A DNA stretch of 64,000 nucleotides. Source: Ricinus communis (Eukaryota > Streptophyta > Magnoliopsida > Malpighiales > Euphorbiaceae). The position numbers and the translations under genes were made by a program. The notes under the pieces are model-generated. The model was not told where the DNA came from. It did no database searches and saw only the letters and a program-made list of their open reading frames with translations. The stretch spans positions 18,162,723 to 18,226,722 of the forward strand of contig NC_063260.1 of the NCBI RefSeq assembly GCF_019578655.1, read 5' to 3'. Of this stretch, positions 45,588 to 57,479 are shown one piece after another. Every line of letters begins with the position of its first letter. Positions within the stretch are counted from its first letter, which is position 1.

Positions 45588-47054
45588 TCAGGAGCATCGG
45601 GTGCACGCCGAATAAACTTTAGCTAAAGTAGTTGGGTAAGTAAGCATAATTAAGGAGAGCAAAGACTCAATAGAGTAAGTCAAAAGAAGTACTTGAGCTA
45701 TAACATCATCATCAAATAGCACGGACACTAACAGTTGAGGGATAAAAAAGGCAAAATCCTTCCTTCGAGACTGGATGTTGAGATCCTCAAGCTCATCATA
45801 TCCTACTAAGCACGTCGCTAGCTCCTTTCTAGCAAGATCGGTCGTCCATAACATGGTGATTGGTGGAGAGAAAGGAACTCGGCGTCTATTCAGCCCCCCC
45901 TCCCATCCGTAGATGCTCTCGCCCAAATACCATGCCGGGTAGGCAAGTCCAACTAGTAAAATCCTTCTGTGCTCGAGGTCAGGAGCAGAGAGCATCTAAG
46001 GATCCCAATAGCGGCACTCCCCTAGCCAATTATTATGAATCTATAAATTGGAAAGATAAGTAACTAATATATATAAATCACAAATGTAACTAATGAATTT
46101 TTTGTTACTTTGTCCTAGGTCAGGGAGTTGATCCACATGCAATGCATATGGATTTGGGCCTACTCTAACAGAACACTCTGGCTCGAGCCCTAGCCACTCA
46201 AGTGAGGAAAGGCTCATGATGTGCAGATGGGTTGAGAGCCCACTAGAAGGCAAATCGTAATCACAGTGCAAATATAAGGAAGTAGAAAATAAAGGAAACA
46301 GTGTAGAACTTACATATATAGCGTGCCATAAGCCACAAATCCTCTTCCTATCACGGATGGTAATCTCCATATAGTGGTACAAGTAAGCGAGAGCCATAGA
46401 TTCCTAATTTTAAGAGGAGACCTAGTCTAGATCCCATAGAAGGGCCATATAATGGAAGTTTAGTGAGTTTCTCGAGTCACTAAACAGAGTGGTCCCGAAG
46501 AGATATAACAGGAAGGTTCGCGCAAACGGTTAAGCTGCCAACATTGACTTGTGAAGAGATTGAAGCTCACAGTAGATCTTTTATCTGGGGGCTAGGGTGA
46601 GTTGAGGGGGGATAACATAAGTGAGCGAATGTGTGTAAGCCCAGTCAAACTTGACTGTTCTAGGCGGGGCGGCCGTCTAATCCACCTCTCAAGCATTCCG
46701 AGGCACAAAGCCCCTATAGTAGATTGGAATGTTCTGGTAAGCAATATAGCGAGTATTCTTGCATGCCGGAAAGAATTTGAGTAAATCTGTAATATAGCGC
46801 TCCTGAACATCGAAACGCTGGTCATAAATCGTGCCATCGAAAGGTATAGGGGTACCCGTGAAGTCTATGCCCGTGATGGCAATAAAAAAGAATGGAGATA
46901 GTGTGAACTCACCGACTGGAGTGTGGAAGGTATAAGTAGTATCCGTCCACCTCGAGAAGCGCATAGACCAAGGTGTGATGAGTCCTTCTAGTAATTGACG
47001 GAAGCATTGCCATGAAACGGCGGTAGCTAGTGTTACCGATCCTAGCCTGAACAA
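45588..47054 (-). pseudogene. Antisense plant mobile domain (PMD, MAIN-like) gene
   Basis: Three minus-strand pieces read in order. 47054-46689 has FRQLLEGLITPWSMRFSRW followed by YTFHTPVGEFTLSPFFFIAITGI and GTPIPFDG, which is the hallmark of the plant mobile domain (region before ...TFHLP.GE.T.TL.DV..LTGL.). 46397-46041 has MALAYLYHYME and SLEWLGLEPE. 45995-45588 has FIPQLLVSVLFDD. Gaps between pieces, about 290 and 45 bp, may be introns or breaks. PMD proteins of the MAIN/MAIL family act in genome maintenance and silencing in plants, and PMD genes are also carried by Ty3/gypsy and Mutator elements. Here the neighbours argue for a retroelement-borne copy. Confidence 0.62.
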
Positions 47055-48226
47055 AGCTCAGAAGCTCATTGAACCACTCTTGAGCCCTATAGGAATTTCC
47101 GGTGAATCGGATTGATACAACAGCACTCTAAAAAGTACAAACGCAGGTATGTAACCACAATGCACAAACACAAAGGGCTTCGAACAAGTAAGTATATCAT
47201 TATTATTATTATTATATGCTTAAAAGTCGATTTTTAGCCCATGCACACGATTCAGACCGTGTAGAGTCGATTGGTTCGGCACAGAGCTGAATCGACACTA
47301 CATAGAGCCATAAGATTTATAGGCTAGGGCACAGTTCTTTTCATAAATTTTCTCAAAAATTACACTTATTCTTGATAATTAACATGTATATCTAGTATAA
47401 GAGTGACAGGAAACAGAGTTAAAGTCAGAATATACCTCTCCGACAATCGAAAACACCTAGTGAGTGTTTAATTTTGCCAAAAAAAGAATTTTCTCCCTTT
47501 TGACAAGCCCAAGGTCGTTATGGTGGGAGATCGATGGTGAAAACTCCGAGTTAGGTGATTGGAGTACGTCCGGAGAATCTAGAAGTCGAGCCCGCCATTT
47601 CAAAACAAAGATTATAAAATTTGGCTAAGCATTAGTTGAGAAATTAAAGAAAGAGTAAAAAGGGTTTAGGAGAAAGATGAAGAAGAAATGGATAAAGTGA
47701 ATTATGAATGGGTGGAAGTATTTATATGTCCTTAAAGGTGGCAAAAACGCCATTTTGGTCCATGACCAACTAAGACTGTGCTTTACTCACCGGATGGACC
47801 ACTTATTAATGCAAGTCTCTAGAAGACATCTAAAGAGTCAATTTACATCCCAAGACCGAAATTTTTAAAAAATTACAACTTGGTACTTAACTCATCAAAA
47901 ATTTTGTTTTAGTATTGGATGGGTCAATTACCGATATAACTCCTAGAAGATATTAATTGAGCCAGATCGCACCCAAAGCGAGAATTTGTAACCAAAACAC
48001 CTAAAAGTGAAAAATCACTAAATTGACCTAAAGTGCCAAATACAGTAAAATTACATCTTGAAATGGAAAACAACTGGAGGATAGTCTGTGCAAAAGTAAA
48101 ATCAATGGGTGTGGTTCTTAAATCATTGGGCGTAGTTCCCAAATCAACGGCCATGGTTCCTAAATTGCAAGTGTAGTCCTTCAATCAAGCAGGCGAAGTC
48201 CTCAAAATTTCAAGCAAGCGGAGTCC
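47055..48226. other. 3' flank of the antisense gene, with palindromic words and degenerate tandem repeats
   Basis: At 47255-47315, words such as AGAGTCGATTGG and AGAGCTGAATCGAC recall the cluster in the Tat-like LTR. At about 48105-48226 a degenerate unit of about 21 bp (TGGTTC or TAGTCC, then AAATCA and GGGCG-like bases) repeats five to six times up to the border of the next element. No gene is supported. Confidence 0.5.
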
Positions 48227-48541
48227 TGATGGGTTGCATATGCAACTACAACTAAGGTAGTAAACCTATCGATACAGTCTAGCACAATGGCAAGTATTAA
48301 AAATATCGTATCCCTCGGAAAAGTGAAATCCTAGAGTTACTACTTCGTTCCTTGTTATTTAGCCTAAAATTAATAAATGAGGTTTCTAAATTTACTAATG
48401 ACTAAAAACTAAATTCTAAGTGTAATGCAAGAATGAATGAGCAAAAAGAATAGCCAAGACAAGAAAGCAAACCTAAAGAGGACCTAGACTAGTTGGCAAT
48501 CAAACAAAGGATAACAAATTATTGAGTCTAGTTATGCTACC
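48227..48541 (-). repeat. Old family-A-like LTR, left fragment
   Basis: In reverse orientation this matches the 3' part of the family A LTR: it begins TGATGGG (complement of CCCATCA) and continues with words such as AGTCTAGCACAATGGC and CCTCGG. It is more diverged than the two intact family A LTRs. It is interrupted at the CTACC target of the family B element and resumes at 58945. Confidence 0.85.
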
Positions 48542-50019
48542 TGATAGGCTAAGTTGTGTAGCTACAATCTAAGGCAGTGAACCTATTGATGCAGACTAGC
48601 ACCAACGGCGAGTATCAAGGTCGTGTTCTCGGGAAAGGGTGATTCTAGAACTACTGTAGCGTCTTGTGTTATCTAACCTTAACAAATCGATGAAGTGGCT
48701 ATTCTATGATTAAATGCAAGCAAGTGATTAAATAAGTGTCAGACAGTCTAAAAGGATTTTGTGAAACAATCAAAAGAAAAAGCAAATCCAAAGGGACCTA
48801 AGCTAGTTGGATTTTAGTGAAAGTAGAGATTATATTGATTACCAATTGCGATTACCTGTGGACGAATTCTTAACTGAATTTAGTTTCCCTCTCGAGATAA
48901 CCAAGTTCCCAAACCTAAGAACCTAAAGTTGGAATCTCTTCCTAACGATCGATTATTAAATTAGCATTAAGCTTTAATCCGCCTATATTAAGCTTTGTTA
49001 ATTCTTAATCCGGCTAGTCAATTACCCTTATCTCTAAGTGATCATTAACCAGTTCTTGCTATTCAAGTTTCTAATTGCCAAATGAACTTCTCAATTACCT
49101 AAAGCAATCTAAACACCACAACTTACAACGTCTCATGAATAAGGTGATTTCTCATTAATAATGAAAACAAGAAGAAACAAGCATTGATAATTAAAATCTT
49201 ACAAACATTAAAAGCAATCCAATAACATAGGAACCCTAATGGGTTCAACAATTCTAGCTACTCATGCTAATAAGCAACATAAAGTAAAGAATAAAAATAG
49301 AAAGGTAATTTGAAAGCATATACACCCTTCTTCTTCAAGTCGGACGAAAAGCCCTAAATTTCCAAATCTGAATTATGAACCCTAAATTGCCTCTCGAATG
49401 CCTCCAAATCCATTCTTGTCTTCAATTTGATGTTTAAACCAATGTAATCCTTCCTTCAATAGGTGAAATAGTCTCCTAGAGTCGAATATTGAAGTCTGGA
49501 AAAGGATAGCTTATGCATGTATGTGTGAAATCAAGTCAAAAAATTGAACTCTAGCTCAAGAAATCGCATTTGCCTATATAAATCTCTCAACACAGCCTTG
49601 GTCAAGCCTGTGCTGATCAGCACGGGCGGAGTCCAGGCCATGCTGAACCTCCGGGTCCCGCAACTTAAGGCTTCTTCCTGGCCGTGCCCTCGCCGATACT
49701 GAGCCACCACGGGCCATGATGGAGGCCATGGTGACCTCAGAAACCGTGCCAAAATGGCACTCTTGAGGGTCAAGTATTGATGGTTCAGCACGGCCAGAGT
49801 CCAAGCCGTGCTCAACCTTGGAATACTAGTCCTTGCTCAATTTTGATGGATTCTGGTCCGTATTTGCACGTATTTCCCTTGACTACTGATAATGTCCATC
49901 GATAATCACCTGAAACATGAAAGGAACCAAACATAGGTGATTCTAGCATAAAATAAGATAACTATGCACAAAAATGTAAGTAATTGAGTATACAAACATG
50001 TATAAAATGATGCATATCA
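48542..50019 (-). repeat. 3' LTR of family B element
   Basis: 1478 bp, with TGATAGG at its left edge and GCATATCA at its right edge in plus-strand reading. About 42 bp longer than the other LTR, chiefly because of a block near 48660 missing from the 5' LTR. AGCACGG-type words lie at 49600-49820. Confidence 0.93.
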
Positions 50020-50034
50020 AATCACCCCATACTT
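50020..50034 (-). promoter_or_regulatory. Plus-strand primer region of family B
   Basis: On the minus strand AAGTATGGGGTGATT abuts the 3' LTR, two mismatches from the family A equivalent at 17831-17845. Confidence 0.65.
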
Positions 50035-51745
50035 AAGCTTTTGCTTGTCCTCAAGCAATCAATAACTCAATATAAATACAAGCAACAATCACCCCTCAAA
50101 ATCCATGCTAAAGTTCACAATTTAACCTTATTCAACATATAAAGAATGAAACTTAAGTAGCTAAACAAATTATACACCTAAAAAGAAGAACTATAATAAT
50201 ACCATCTCGAAGTACAACTTATATAACAATTCAGCATTAAAGATTAAGAACCATTGCCTCATAGGAATCACTCACACTGTTTACAGGTAAACAAGAAATT
50301 CCCTCAACGCAGCTGCATAAAACCTGTTTACCATAAGCTTGCTCATTAATCTCATATTCGCTACTGCGAATAAATGAATACCAAAATCAAAGGGTCTTTA
50401 CAAGGGTTGAAATGTGGCTAAGGTAAAGGTAAGAATATTTGGATAGAAATGTAAAGTATACTGAAAAATCATGCAATTATTTAGAATGAATGCTTCAGGA
50501 TCTGAATGCCAAAATAACAAAAACACTCACTAAGCCTTATTTGAAGTAAAGGATGCTCATAAGAATTAAATCCAAAAGAGCTAAGAGCTAAGAAATTGGT
50601 CAAATTTTTTTTCTTTTTCTTTTTCTTCTTTTCTTTTAGCATATATATATGCCACAACAGCTTACACAGGGGCTGCATGATTAGTGACATAAACAACGAG
50701 AATAGTTATCCAATTTGGATTGAAGGGAGCATCAAAGAATGATTAAAAAGACTAAGTGAATTTCTAACAAAAATAGGCACTATGATTCCATAAAAGAAGA
50801 AGCATAACACATAATTATTCAGTATACAGGGTGAAAGAAAAGATAAATGTATAGAATGATGTATGTGTAGTGTATAGGTGTAAATCATGAAGAAAAGGTT
50901 AAGGCTCAAAACTGGCTGACTAATAGAAATAAATGGTAGGCTTTTGGCCAAATGTGGTGAATTGTAAGTTGCCCAAATCATTTAATGGTATTCAAAAATT
51001 CATGTAAGCTCAACAAGTATTACAGAGTAAGTTCTAGAAAAAATATTAAGTACAGCGCACACTCAAACAAGAAAAATCATGAGCACAATTTGCAATGGAT
51101 GCTCAAATTTTGGTTCAAAAACTCACGTTTGAAGTGGCTAAAATTTACAATTGGTTCCTAGACTTATCAATTGAATCATCACATAAATTGTATAAGAAAT
51201 TGGCATAATCAAAGTTCAAAGTTGAAGGTTGTAAATTTGCAAGGAACTCAAGCAATACCGGTTTAACTCGGCCAAATTAACACATTGAATACAGTGAAAT
51301 TGCTTTCTAAGAACAAAAATCGAGAGGGACAATCAATTACTAATGTGTGAATTAAGTCATTAATTATGAAAGAATAAACTAAGCTTAAATTTCATGAAAA
51401 ACCTAGGTCCTAACATCCTAAGAATAGTCCATTATCATTGCCTAAACAATCAAGGGATAGAACCCCAGATACCCACCCCACGCTTGAGTATAACACTGCC
51501 CACAGTGTTAGAAAAATAAAATTGGGTATATTACATAGCTAGCACATCAGAAAAGTGAAGATCATATTAAATGTGCATAGCATGAAAGCAAAGCAAAGTG
51601 TTCCACTAAAATAACATAACATGAAAGCAAAATGAAAGAAAATAAAATAAAATGAAAATGCAAAAAAAATGAAAATAAAATAAAATAAAAATAAAGAAAG
51701 AAAATAAAAAGGAAAAGGAAAAAGAAATAGAGCACAAATTTTTGT
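50035..51745 (-). other. Non-coding 3' interior of family B
   Basis: No supported gene. Stretches match family A at 16060-17830 in opposite orientation, for instance around 50850-50960. It includes purine-rich tracts near 50615 and 51640-51730. Confidence 0.6.
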
Positions 51746-53200
51746 CACTACTGGTAATCTGCCGAAGGCGCATCCTCACTGGCTGGATCGGCTGGATGGT
51801 GAGGAGTAGGGGAAGGTGCTGAAGTAGGGGGCGGCGATGGTGGCACAGGATCCGTGAAACAACCTGCTAGATCGAACTCCATATCATCGATGAATCGCTG
51901 TTTTTGTGCTCCAATCTCCGCCATCTGGGTGGCCTGTCTATCCAGCCCATGCATAAGCTACTGGAGCATATTGTTTAACTACTGAAACTGTGCTCTAGTC
52001 TCATCTTGAAACTGCCCAAACTCCTTTATGTGCTGCACAAAGTCAGTATAGTGCTGCTGCTGTAAATCATAAACTCGATCTAGTCAGTCAGCCAAAGCAC
52101 TAATCTGAGCACTTGATGTACCTACAGAATAAGAAGAGGAGGCTCCAGATGTAGGCATAAACACTCTGGTTGGGTTAGGAATCCTAACATCCGGAATCTC
52201 AGTTGTGGTCTTGGGCTCCTCGAGCTGCTGCCTCTCCAGCCTCCCTGACTATTGTACTGACGAGCTTGTACACGATGCCATGTGGGTGACGAGTGGCCGT
52301 GATCATCTACATGTTGATCATCTGTCTGATCCCTAATGATGTCACGTCACCAATGTGAGACAGCTCAGACAGACAGTCATCCAGTACATCCAGTCTCTTG
52401 ACTAACCTAGTCACATACGGGCCAAAACAACAGTGCATCTTCTTTTGGGCGTCGACTATGAAGGAACGAACTTGACGAGCCAATATATCGGTTTGTGTGA
52501 TCGCTTCAAAACTATCTCCTCAGCCTGTAATCGTGTAAGCTAACATTGTATGGAGATAGCGGAGATGACCTGGAAGGCTAGACGCCTTAGACCTGCTGGG
52601 GTAGTATGATTCTGGCCTGAGTATTAATGAATCCCACATGGTGTCGTACGAGATTAGGTTGATGTAGATGCAGCCTTGATACTCCTCGCCTGAGGTCTCC
52701 TGCTTAGTCCATAAACCCAAATGCATGCCGGATTGTGGAACTGACATTGAGAACTCCCTTCCTCCAAGTTTGAAGTAAATCGCATCAGCCGATGCGCCAG
52801 GATCCGGCATCGCAGGAAGAAGGTGCTGAGGAATTCAATTCTGAACTCGCGATAGGTTGGCTCAATGATGTTGAAGAACCGTACGTAAGGCAGCGTGTCG
52901 AACAGTGCACGAACATCCTGAGCCAATCCCACTCTCTCCAGGGATACAAAGTCGATGCAATGTCTAGCCATTACATACTTCCATCTCATGACTTGGAAGC
53001 GGCTCTCGTTATCAGCATTCTCATATGTCCATAAGGGATGTCGACTAGGTGCGGGTGGATTTGTAGCTGGTGTTCTTCGTGCTCGGACTAGTTGTTGTTG
53101 TGGTGCTGGTGCTGGTGCTAGTGAAGGTGAAGTGGAGGAAGAGGTTCCTTCGCCACGTGAACGCTTACTAGTAGCGGTCCGTTATGGTTGCTTTCAATAG
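51746..53200 (-). pseudogene. Athila ORF-1-like gene in the env position (family B)
   Basis: The minus strand shows a Ser/Ala/Pro/Gln-rich start near 53190, then MARHCIDFVSLERVGL and EPTYREFRIEFLSTF (52989 onward). A frame change near 52800 leads to AIYFKLGGREFSMSVPQSGM, HLGLWTKQET and YDTMWDSLI, then a long gap with stops. The last frame, 51954-51748, is acidic and proline-rich (DPVPPSPPPTSAPSPTP). The pattern EPTYRE..EFLST followed by F.LGG.E...SVPE.G is that of the Arabidopsis retrotransposon ORF-1 family. It sits between the pol remnant and the 3' LTR, where Athila elements carry an env-like gene. No membrane segment is evident and no function is assigned. Confidence 0.65.
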
Positions 53201-53799
53201 AATTGATATCAGTCCCTTATATTGCCTAATACAGTCAATCATTAGTATTCGAACAAGAAATCAAGTCACCATAAATTATACCGAAAATTTAGCAGTATAA
53301 CAGCTATAATTTGACTAACATAAAACTTTGGACTTAAAGCTAAGACTAAAGCCTCAATTTCCTGCAGAAAACCAATTCACAATGGCATTCCAGCCCACAT
53401 TATTGCATACCAAATAAAGAGAATTTATGCTATTAATTTTTCGGAATAGAATGCCATAAATTAACTTTACTACTACCGAACCCCACACTTAGCATTTCAT
53501 TATTCAAAACCACACAAACATAGCAACTAATCTAAACTAAATCTAATCCAAATCAAACTTGAGCAGTGTAACAAAAACAAAACAATAAACCAACCAAAGC
53601 AATAAATATTAACAACTACTAGAGCATATCAAAATGTCCTAAAAATAAAAATGTTATAAAAGAAAAATCAAATTTAACCAACTAATAGCAAAAGGCAAAG
53701 AAACTTACTTGAAATTGCCGTGACAGGTAAGAAAAATCGAGAAAAAGGAGAAACAACACCTTAGAGTTGTTGGAGAATGTTTGAAATGGCGTGCTTATA

Positions 53800-54561
53800 T
53801 AGTCACGGGGGTCAGCACGGGCAAGGGCAAGGCCGTGCTGGACAGCACGGCTTGAACTCAGCCCGTGCTGAACCCTGAAGCTTCATCCATATGCTAGTTC
53901 ACCACGGGCGAGGACATAGGCGTGCTAGTCAGCATGGCTTGGTGTCGCCACCCGTGGTGCCTTCGAAAACCATGGTGGACTGTCAATTTTTAGTATGAGC
54001 TACTTACATGTCCATCACGGGCTAGGGCACGACCGTGCTGACCAGCACGACCTGGTGTTGCAGCTTGTAGTGGCTTCGAAAGCCATGGTGGACGGCTGAT
54101 TTTCCAAGCTCTTCATGTGCATACTCATCACGGGTAGGACTCCGGCCGTGCTGATCAGCATGGCCTGGGGATCCAACCCGTGATGCCTATGGAAACCATG
54201 GTGAACCACTAAAATCCAAGCTTTTCTTCGCCATCTTGAACCGCCAAACTCCCTACCTGCGTTCAACACACATACGTACACATTTAGGCTATAATTCAAT
54301 TAAAATGTATCAAACAGGGAAGTTTGAACGACTGATTTTCCAAGCTCTTCATGTGCATACTCATCATGGGTAGGACTCCGGCCGTGCTGATCAGCATGGC
54401 CTGGGGATCCAACCCGTGATGCCCACGGAAACCATGGTGAACCACTGAAATCCAAGCTTTTCTTTGCCATCTTGAACCGCCAAACTCCCTACCTGCGTTT
54501 AACACATATACGTACACATTTAGGCTATAATTCAATTAAAATGTATCAAACAGTGAAGTTT
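53800..54561. repeat. Palindromic-word array with a 236-bp tandem duplication (family B interior)
   Basis: Words of the type AGCACGGGC / GCCGTGCTG and CCACGGG / CCGTGGTG recur many times, grouped into loosely repeated blocks of about 120 bp that contain AAACCATGGTG. The block 54096-54331 is duplicated at 54332 to about 54561. The same words occur in the family A and B LTRs. Confidence 0.85.
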
Positions 54562-54699
54562 GTCTTCACCAATTACCAAAAATCCGACTTAAGTTACTAA
54601 AACCCTAGATTCATACAATTACATCTAGTTACTAAGTAAGTGTTCTAACTACCATCAACCATGCAGACGCCTGATAAAATAAAAATGTTAAACATAAAA

Positions 54700-55865
54700 T
54701 AAAAGTTGGAGTGCCTCCCAAAAGCGCTTCTTTTTGGTTCTCGAGTCATTTAGCTGGACTCGGTGATAACTCCTTTCATGTGCGGGTTTGACATCTGCTG
54801 CGATTTAGCTCCCAGGTTATGGGTCCTTAGAATGTTAGCAGTCCTTCAAACAGCCACTTTTTGGTACTCCTTTGAGTGGGCAATATTCTTTCCCTCACTC
54901 GGTTGTCAAGTCTACTGCTGGAATGACAGGCAACCTGTTATCCTCATCCATATGCGCATAGTCAAAACGTTGTGGAAGCTCTTTCCAATCAAGAACCGAC
55001 GGTTCCTCAAGTGATAGTCTCAACTTCTGGACACCTATCCTGTCAATCACAGTAAACTCATCAGTATTTCTGTTTGGCTCATTTGCTAACATAAATTCAA
55101 GCTGCTCCAACACTTCCTCATTTGACAGCTCATGCTTTTCTCCCCTTGGCAAATTGGCATGTAGAGGGTCTTCAACTAACACTTCCTCCAACTGTGTCTC
55201 AATATCATTGTCAATTACATTAACAACATACATAACATTATTATAATCTAAAGACTGGCTTATAGGATTATGCAGGTCAAAGGTGACAGTCTCATCCCCT
55301 ACCCTAAATTTTAACTTTCCATCACAAACATCTATCATTGCCCTAGATGTTGCAAGAAAAGGTCTTCTTAGAATTAAGGGTACACTACTCTCACCGTCCA
55401 TGTCTAAGATCACAAAATCGACAGGAAATATAAATTTATTTACTTTTACCAGCACATTTTCTACAATATCCCTAGGATACTTAAACAGATCTATCAGCTA
55501 ATTGTATACTCATCCTAGTGGTTTTGGTCTCTCCCAGCCCCAATTTTACAAACAGGTTGTACGACATTACATTAATTCCAGCCCCTACATCAGCTAAGGC
55601 ATCATTGATAGATAAGTTACCTATAACACAAGGAATAGTAAAACTCCCTGGATCATGTCACTTTTCCGGTAACTTGTTTTGGAAAATTGCTGAACATTTC
55701 TCGTTAATGTCTCGCACACCGAGTCCTCAAACTTCCTTTTATTGCTAAGAATCTCCTTTAAGAACTTCACATACCGAGGCATCTGCAAAATAACTTCAAC
55801 AAAAGGTAAATTTACATGCAGCTGTTTAAAAATGTCCAGGAATTTACCAAACTGCTGCTCGACTT
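54700..55865 (-). pseudogene. Protease and pol-stub of family B
   Basis: On the minus strand the protease active site LSINDALADVGAGINVMS has D-V-G at about 55583-55591. The C-terminal half is an open frame 55455-54895 with YPRDIVENVLVKVNKFIFPV, then VPLILRRPFLATSRAMIDV and GDETVTFDL. The frame continues with HELSNEEVLEQLEFMLANEP and ends in LPQRFDYAHMDEDNRLPVI, which is where RT should begin. Instead a short tail (54895-54700, with TTTTGGGAGGCAC in minus-strand reading) leads to non-coding sequence. The same tail occurs in family A at 15957-16015, so the deletion of RT to integrase predates the split or was shared by recombination. Confidence 0.78.
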
Positions 55866-57242
55866 ATTCTTGCTTTAATCTAGCAGGGTATGGGATTTTG
55901 GGCTGGTATTCCCTCAGTGGAACCCTCTTTGCCTCTTCCTTCCCTAGTTCCTTTGCCTTGGTAGTTTCAACTTCCTTGCTTGAATCTACCTGCACATCAA
56001 CATTAGTGTTAGAAATAGAAAAAGGACCAGGAACAAATTTACCTGACTGCAACATGATTGCATTCACATGCTTCCTCGGGTTGGGCTCTCTAGTGTTGGG
56101 GAGCGCTCCTTGTTGCCTCTCAAACAACATCTGAGAAATCTGCTCAATCTGACTCTCCAAGTTCTGAATGGACGCCTGTTGATTTCTAAGAGCACTGTCG
56201 GTCTGCTGGAACCTCGTCTCAGTAGACGTGACAAATTTCATCATCAGCTCCTCCAAGTTAGATTTCTTCTCGGCTGGTGGAGGAAGTCGTGATGGTCTAG
56301 CCTGCTGCTGCTACTGTGGTGGCTGCTGATGCAATCTTTGAAAGCCTGGTGGGCCCTAGGCGTTGTTATTTCTTCAACCAAAGTTTGGATGATTACGCCA
56401 CCCTAGGTTGTAAGTGTTATTGCACGGGTTCCTTTGCTACCTCGGGCCATTGCCCATATAATCTACCTACTCAAGGTCAATGGATAAAATAGAAGACGAA
56501 GAAGGAATAGAAGCACTAGCAAACAAACCTCTCGTATTACAGTTCGCACTGAAATGCGGGCCACCACAAAACTCACAGCTGCTCTGAGCTGCATGGGCTG
56601 GCATCTAGAGCTGGTCGATCTTCTTAGCCAATAGCTCCACCTGAGTTGCCAATGCTGCTATAGAATCTAATTGATTGACCATTCCCTGCTTGACTGGCTG
56701 ACTCTTAGAGGATTGCCATTAGTAGTTGTTCATGGCCATCTCCTCTATCAGATTTTGTGCCTGCTCCGGTGTCTTACTGTTTAGGGCCCCACCTGTTGCA
56801 GCGTCAACCATCTACCTAGTAGCGAGGTTCAAGCCGCTGTAGAAGGTCTGGACCTGCATCCATACTGGTAGTCCGTGGTGCGGGCAACACCAGAGCAAAT
56901 CTTTGTACCTCTCCCAAGAATCATACATGCTCTCGTCATCGAACTGCACAAAAGAAGATATATCATTTCTCAATTTAGCAGTTTTAGCAGGAGGTTGGCG
57001 ATGTGAGCGTTTGGATCCTCGCTCGGTAGTCCCCTAAATTGTACACTATTTTGGACCATTTGTATCATGTTTAGCTTTATTTTGAAGTTGTTGGCCGCTA
57101 CTGGTGGTCGCAATATACTCGTTTGTGTCCCCTCAAGAGAAGGTCTAGCAAACTCGTATGTTGTCCTAGCTTCATCCACAGCCCGGTTGTTGTCTCCCAT
57201 CCATGCTGGTCTATTCACAAGGGCTTCAATCTCTATCTGCAC
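55864..57242 (-). pseudogene. gag of family B, core deleted
   Basis: The minus-strand frame from ATG 57242 has RPPVAANNFKIKLNMIQMVQ and FRGLPSEDPNAHIANL, the standard N-terminal Gag of Athila-type elements. It then jumps near 57000 to AKTAKLRNDISSFVQFDDES, which in full-length Gag lies roughly 70-100 residues later, so the core is deleted. It continues with MYDSWERYKDLL and CCPHHGLPVWMQVQTFY, a zinc knuckle CEFCGGPHFSANC (56539-56577, C-x2-C-x3-H-x4-C, all ligands present) and a coiled-coil-like part (TETRFQQTDSALRNQQ, then IQNLESQIEQISQML). Stops and frame changes are scattered. Confidence 0.8.
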
Positions 57243-57479
57243 CTCCTCTTCTTCTTACATACACTTCCTCAAAAGATGGAGGGATCGCTCTGGTTCAGCA
57301 AGAGGGTCTACATTAGTAAGATTAGAGCTCCTGGTCATAAACTACCTGAAAAGAAAAGGCAGCAACCAAAGAACAAAAGAATGAATAAAATAATAAAGAA
57401 TATAAAAAAGTGAAAAGATATAAAATAAAAATGGCTAAATTAACACAAACACAAATTCACTCTAGTTCACACAAAAGTG

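Larger units (their letters stand above)
35390..48226 (+). mobile_element. Decayed Tat-like Ty3/gypsy element with antisense genes; 3' end uncertain
   Basis: It comprises a 5' LTR (35390-37731), primer site, gag, protease with G-patch, RT and RNase H on the plus strand, then antisense genes of DUF7745 and plant-mobile-domain type. After the end of RNase H (about 43062) no integrase motif is visible. No 3' LTR was found before the next element at 48227, so the end given is an upper limit. Antisense extra genes 3' of pol are known from the Tat lineage, which supports treating these parts as one element, but the join is inferred. Confidence 0.65.

Noticed and set aside
45860..46063. Plus-strand frame opposite the plant mobile domain gene
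   Set aside because: It is a shadow of the minus-strand coding pieces, which carry the recognisable domain.
52792..53200. Plus-strand frames at 52792-53200
   Set aside because: They lie opposite the ORF-1-like gene of family B and have no recognisable motif.
55742..56134. Plus-strand frame of 130 codons
   Set aside because: It is the complement of the family B gag region, which has clear motifs on the minus strand.
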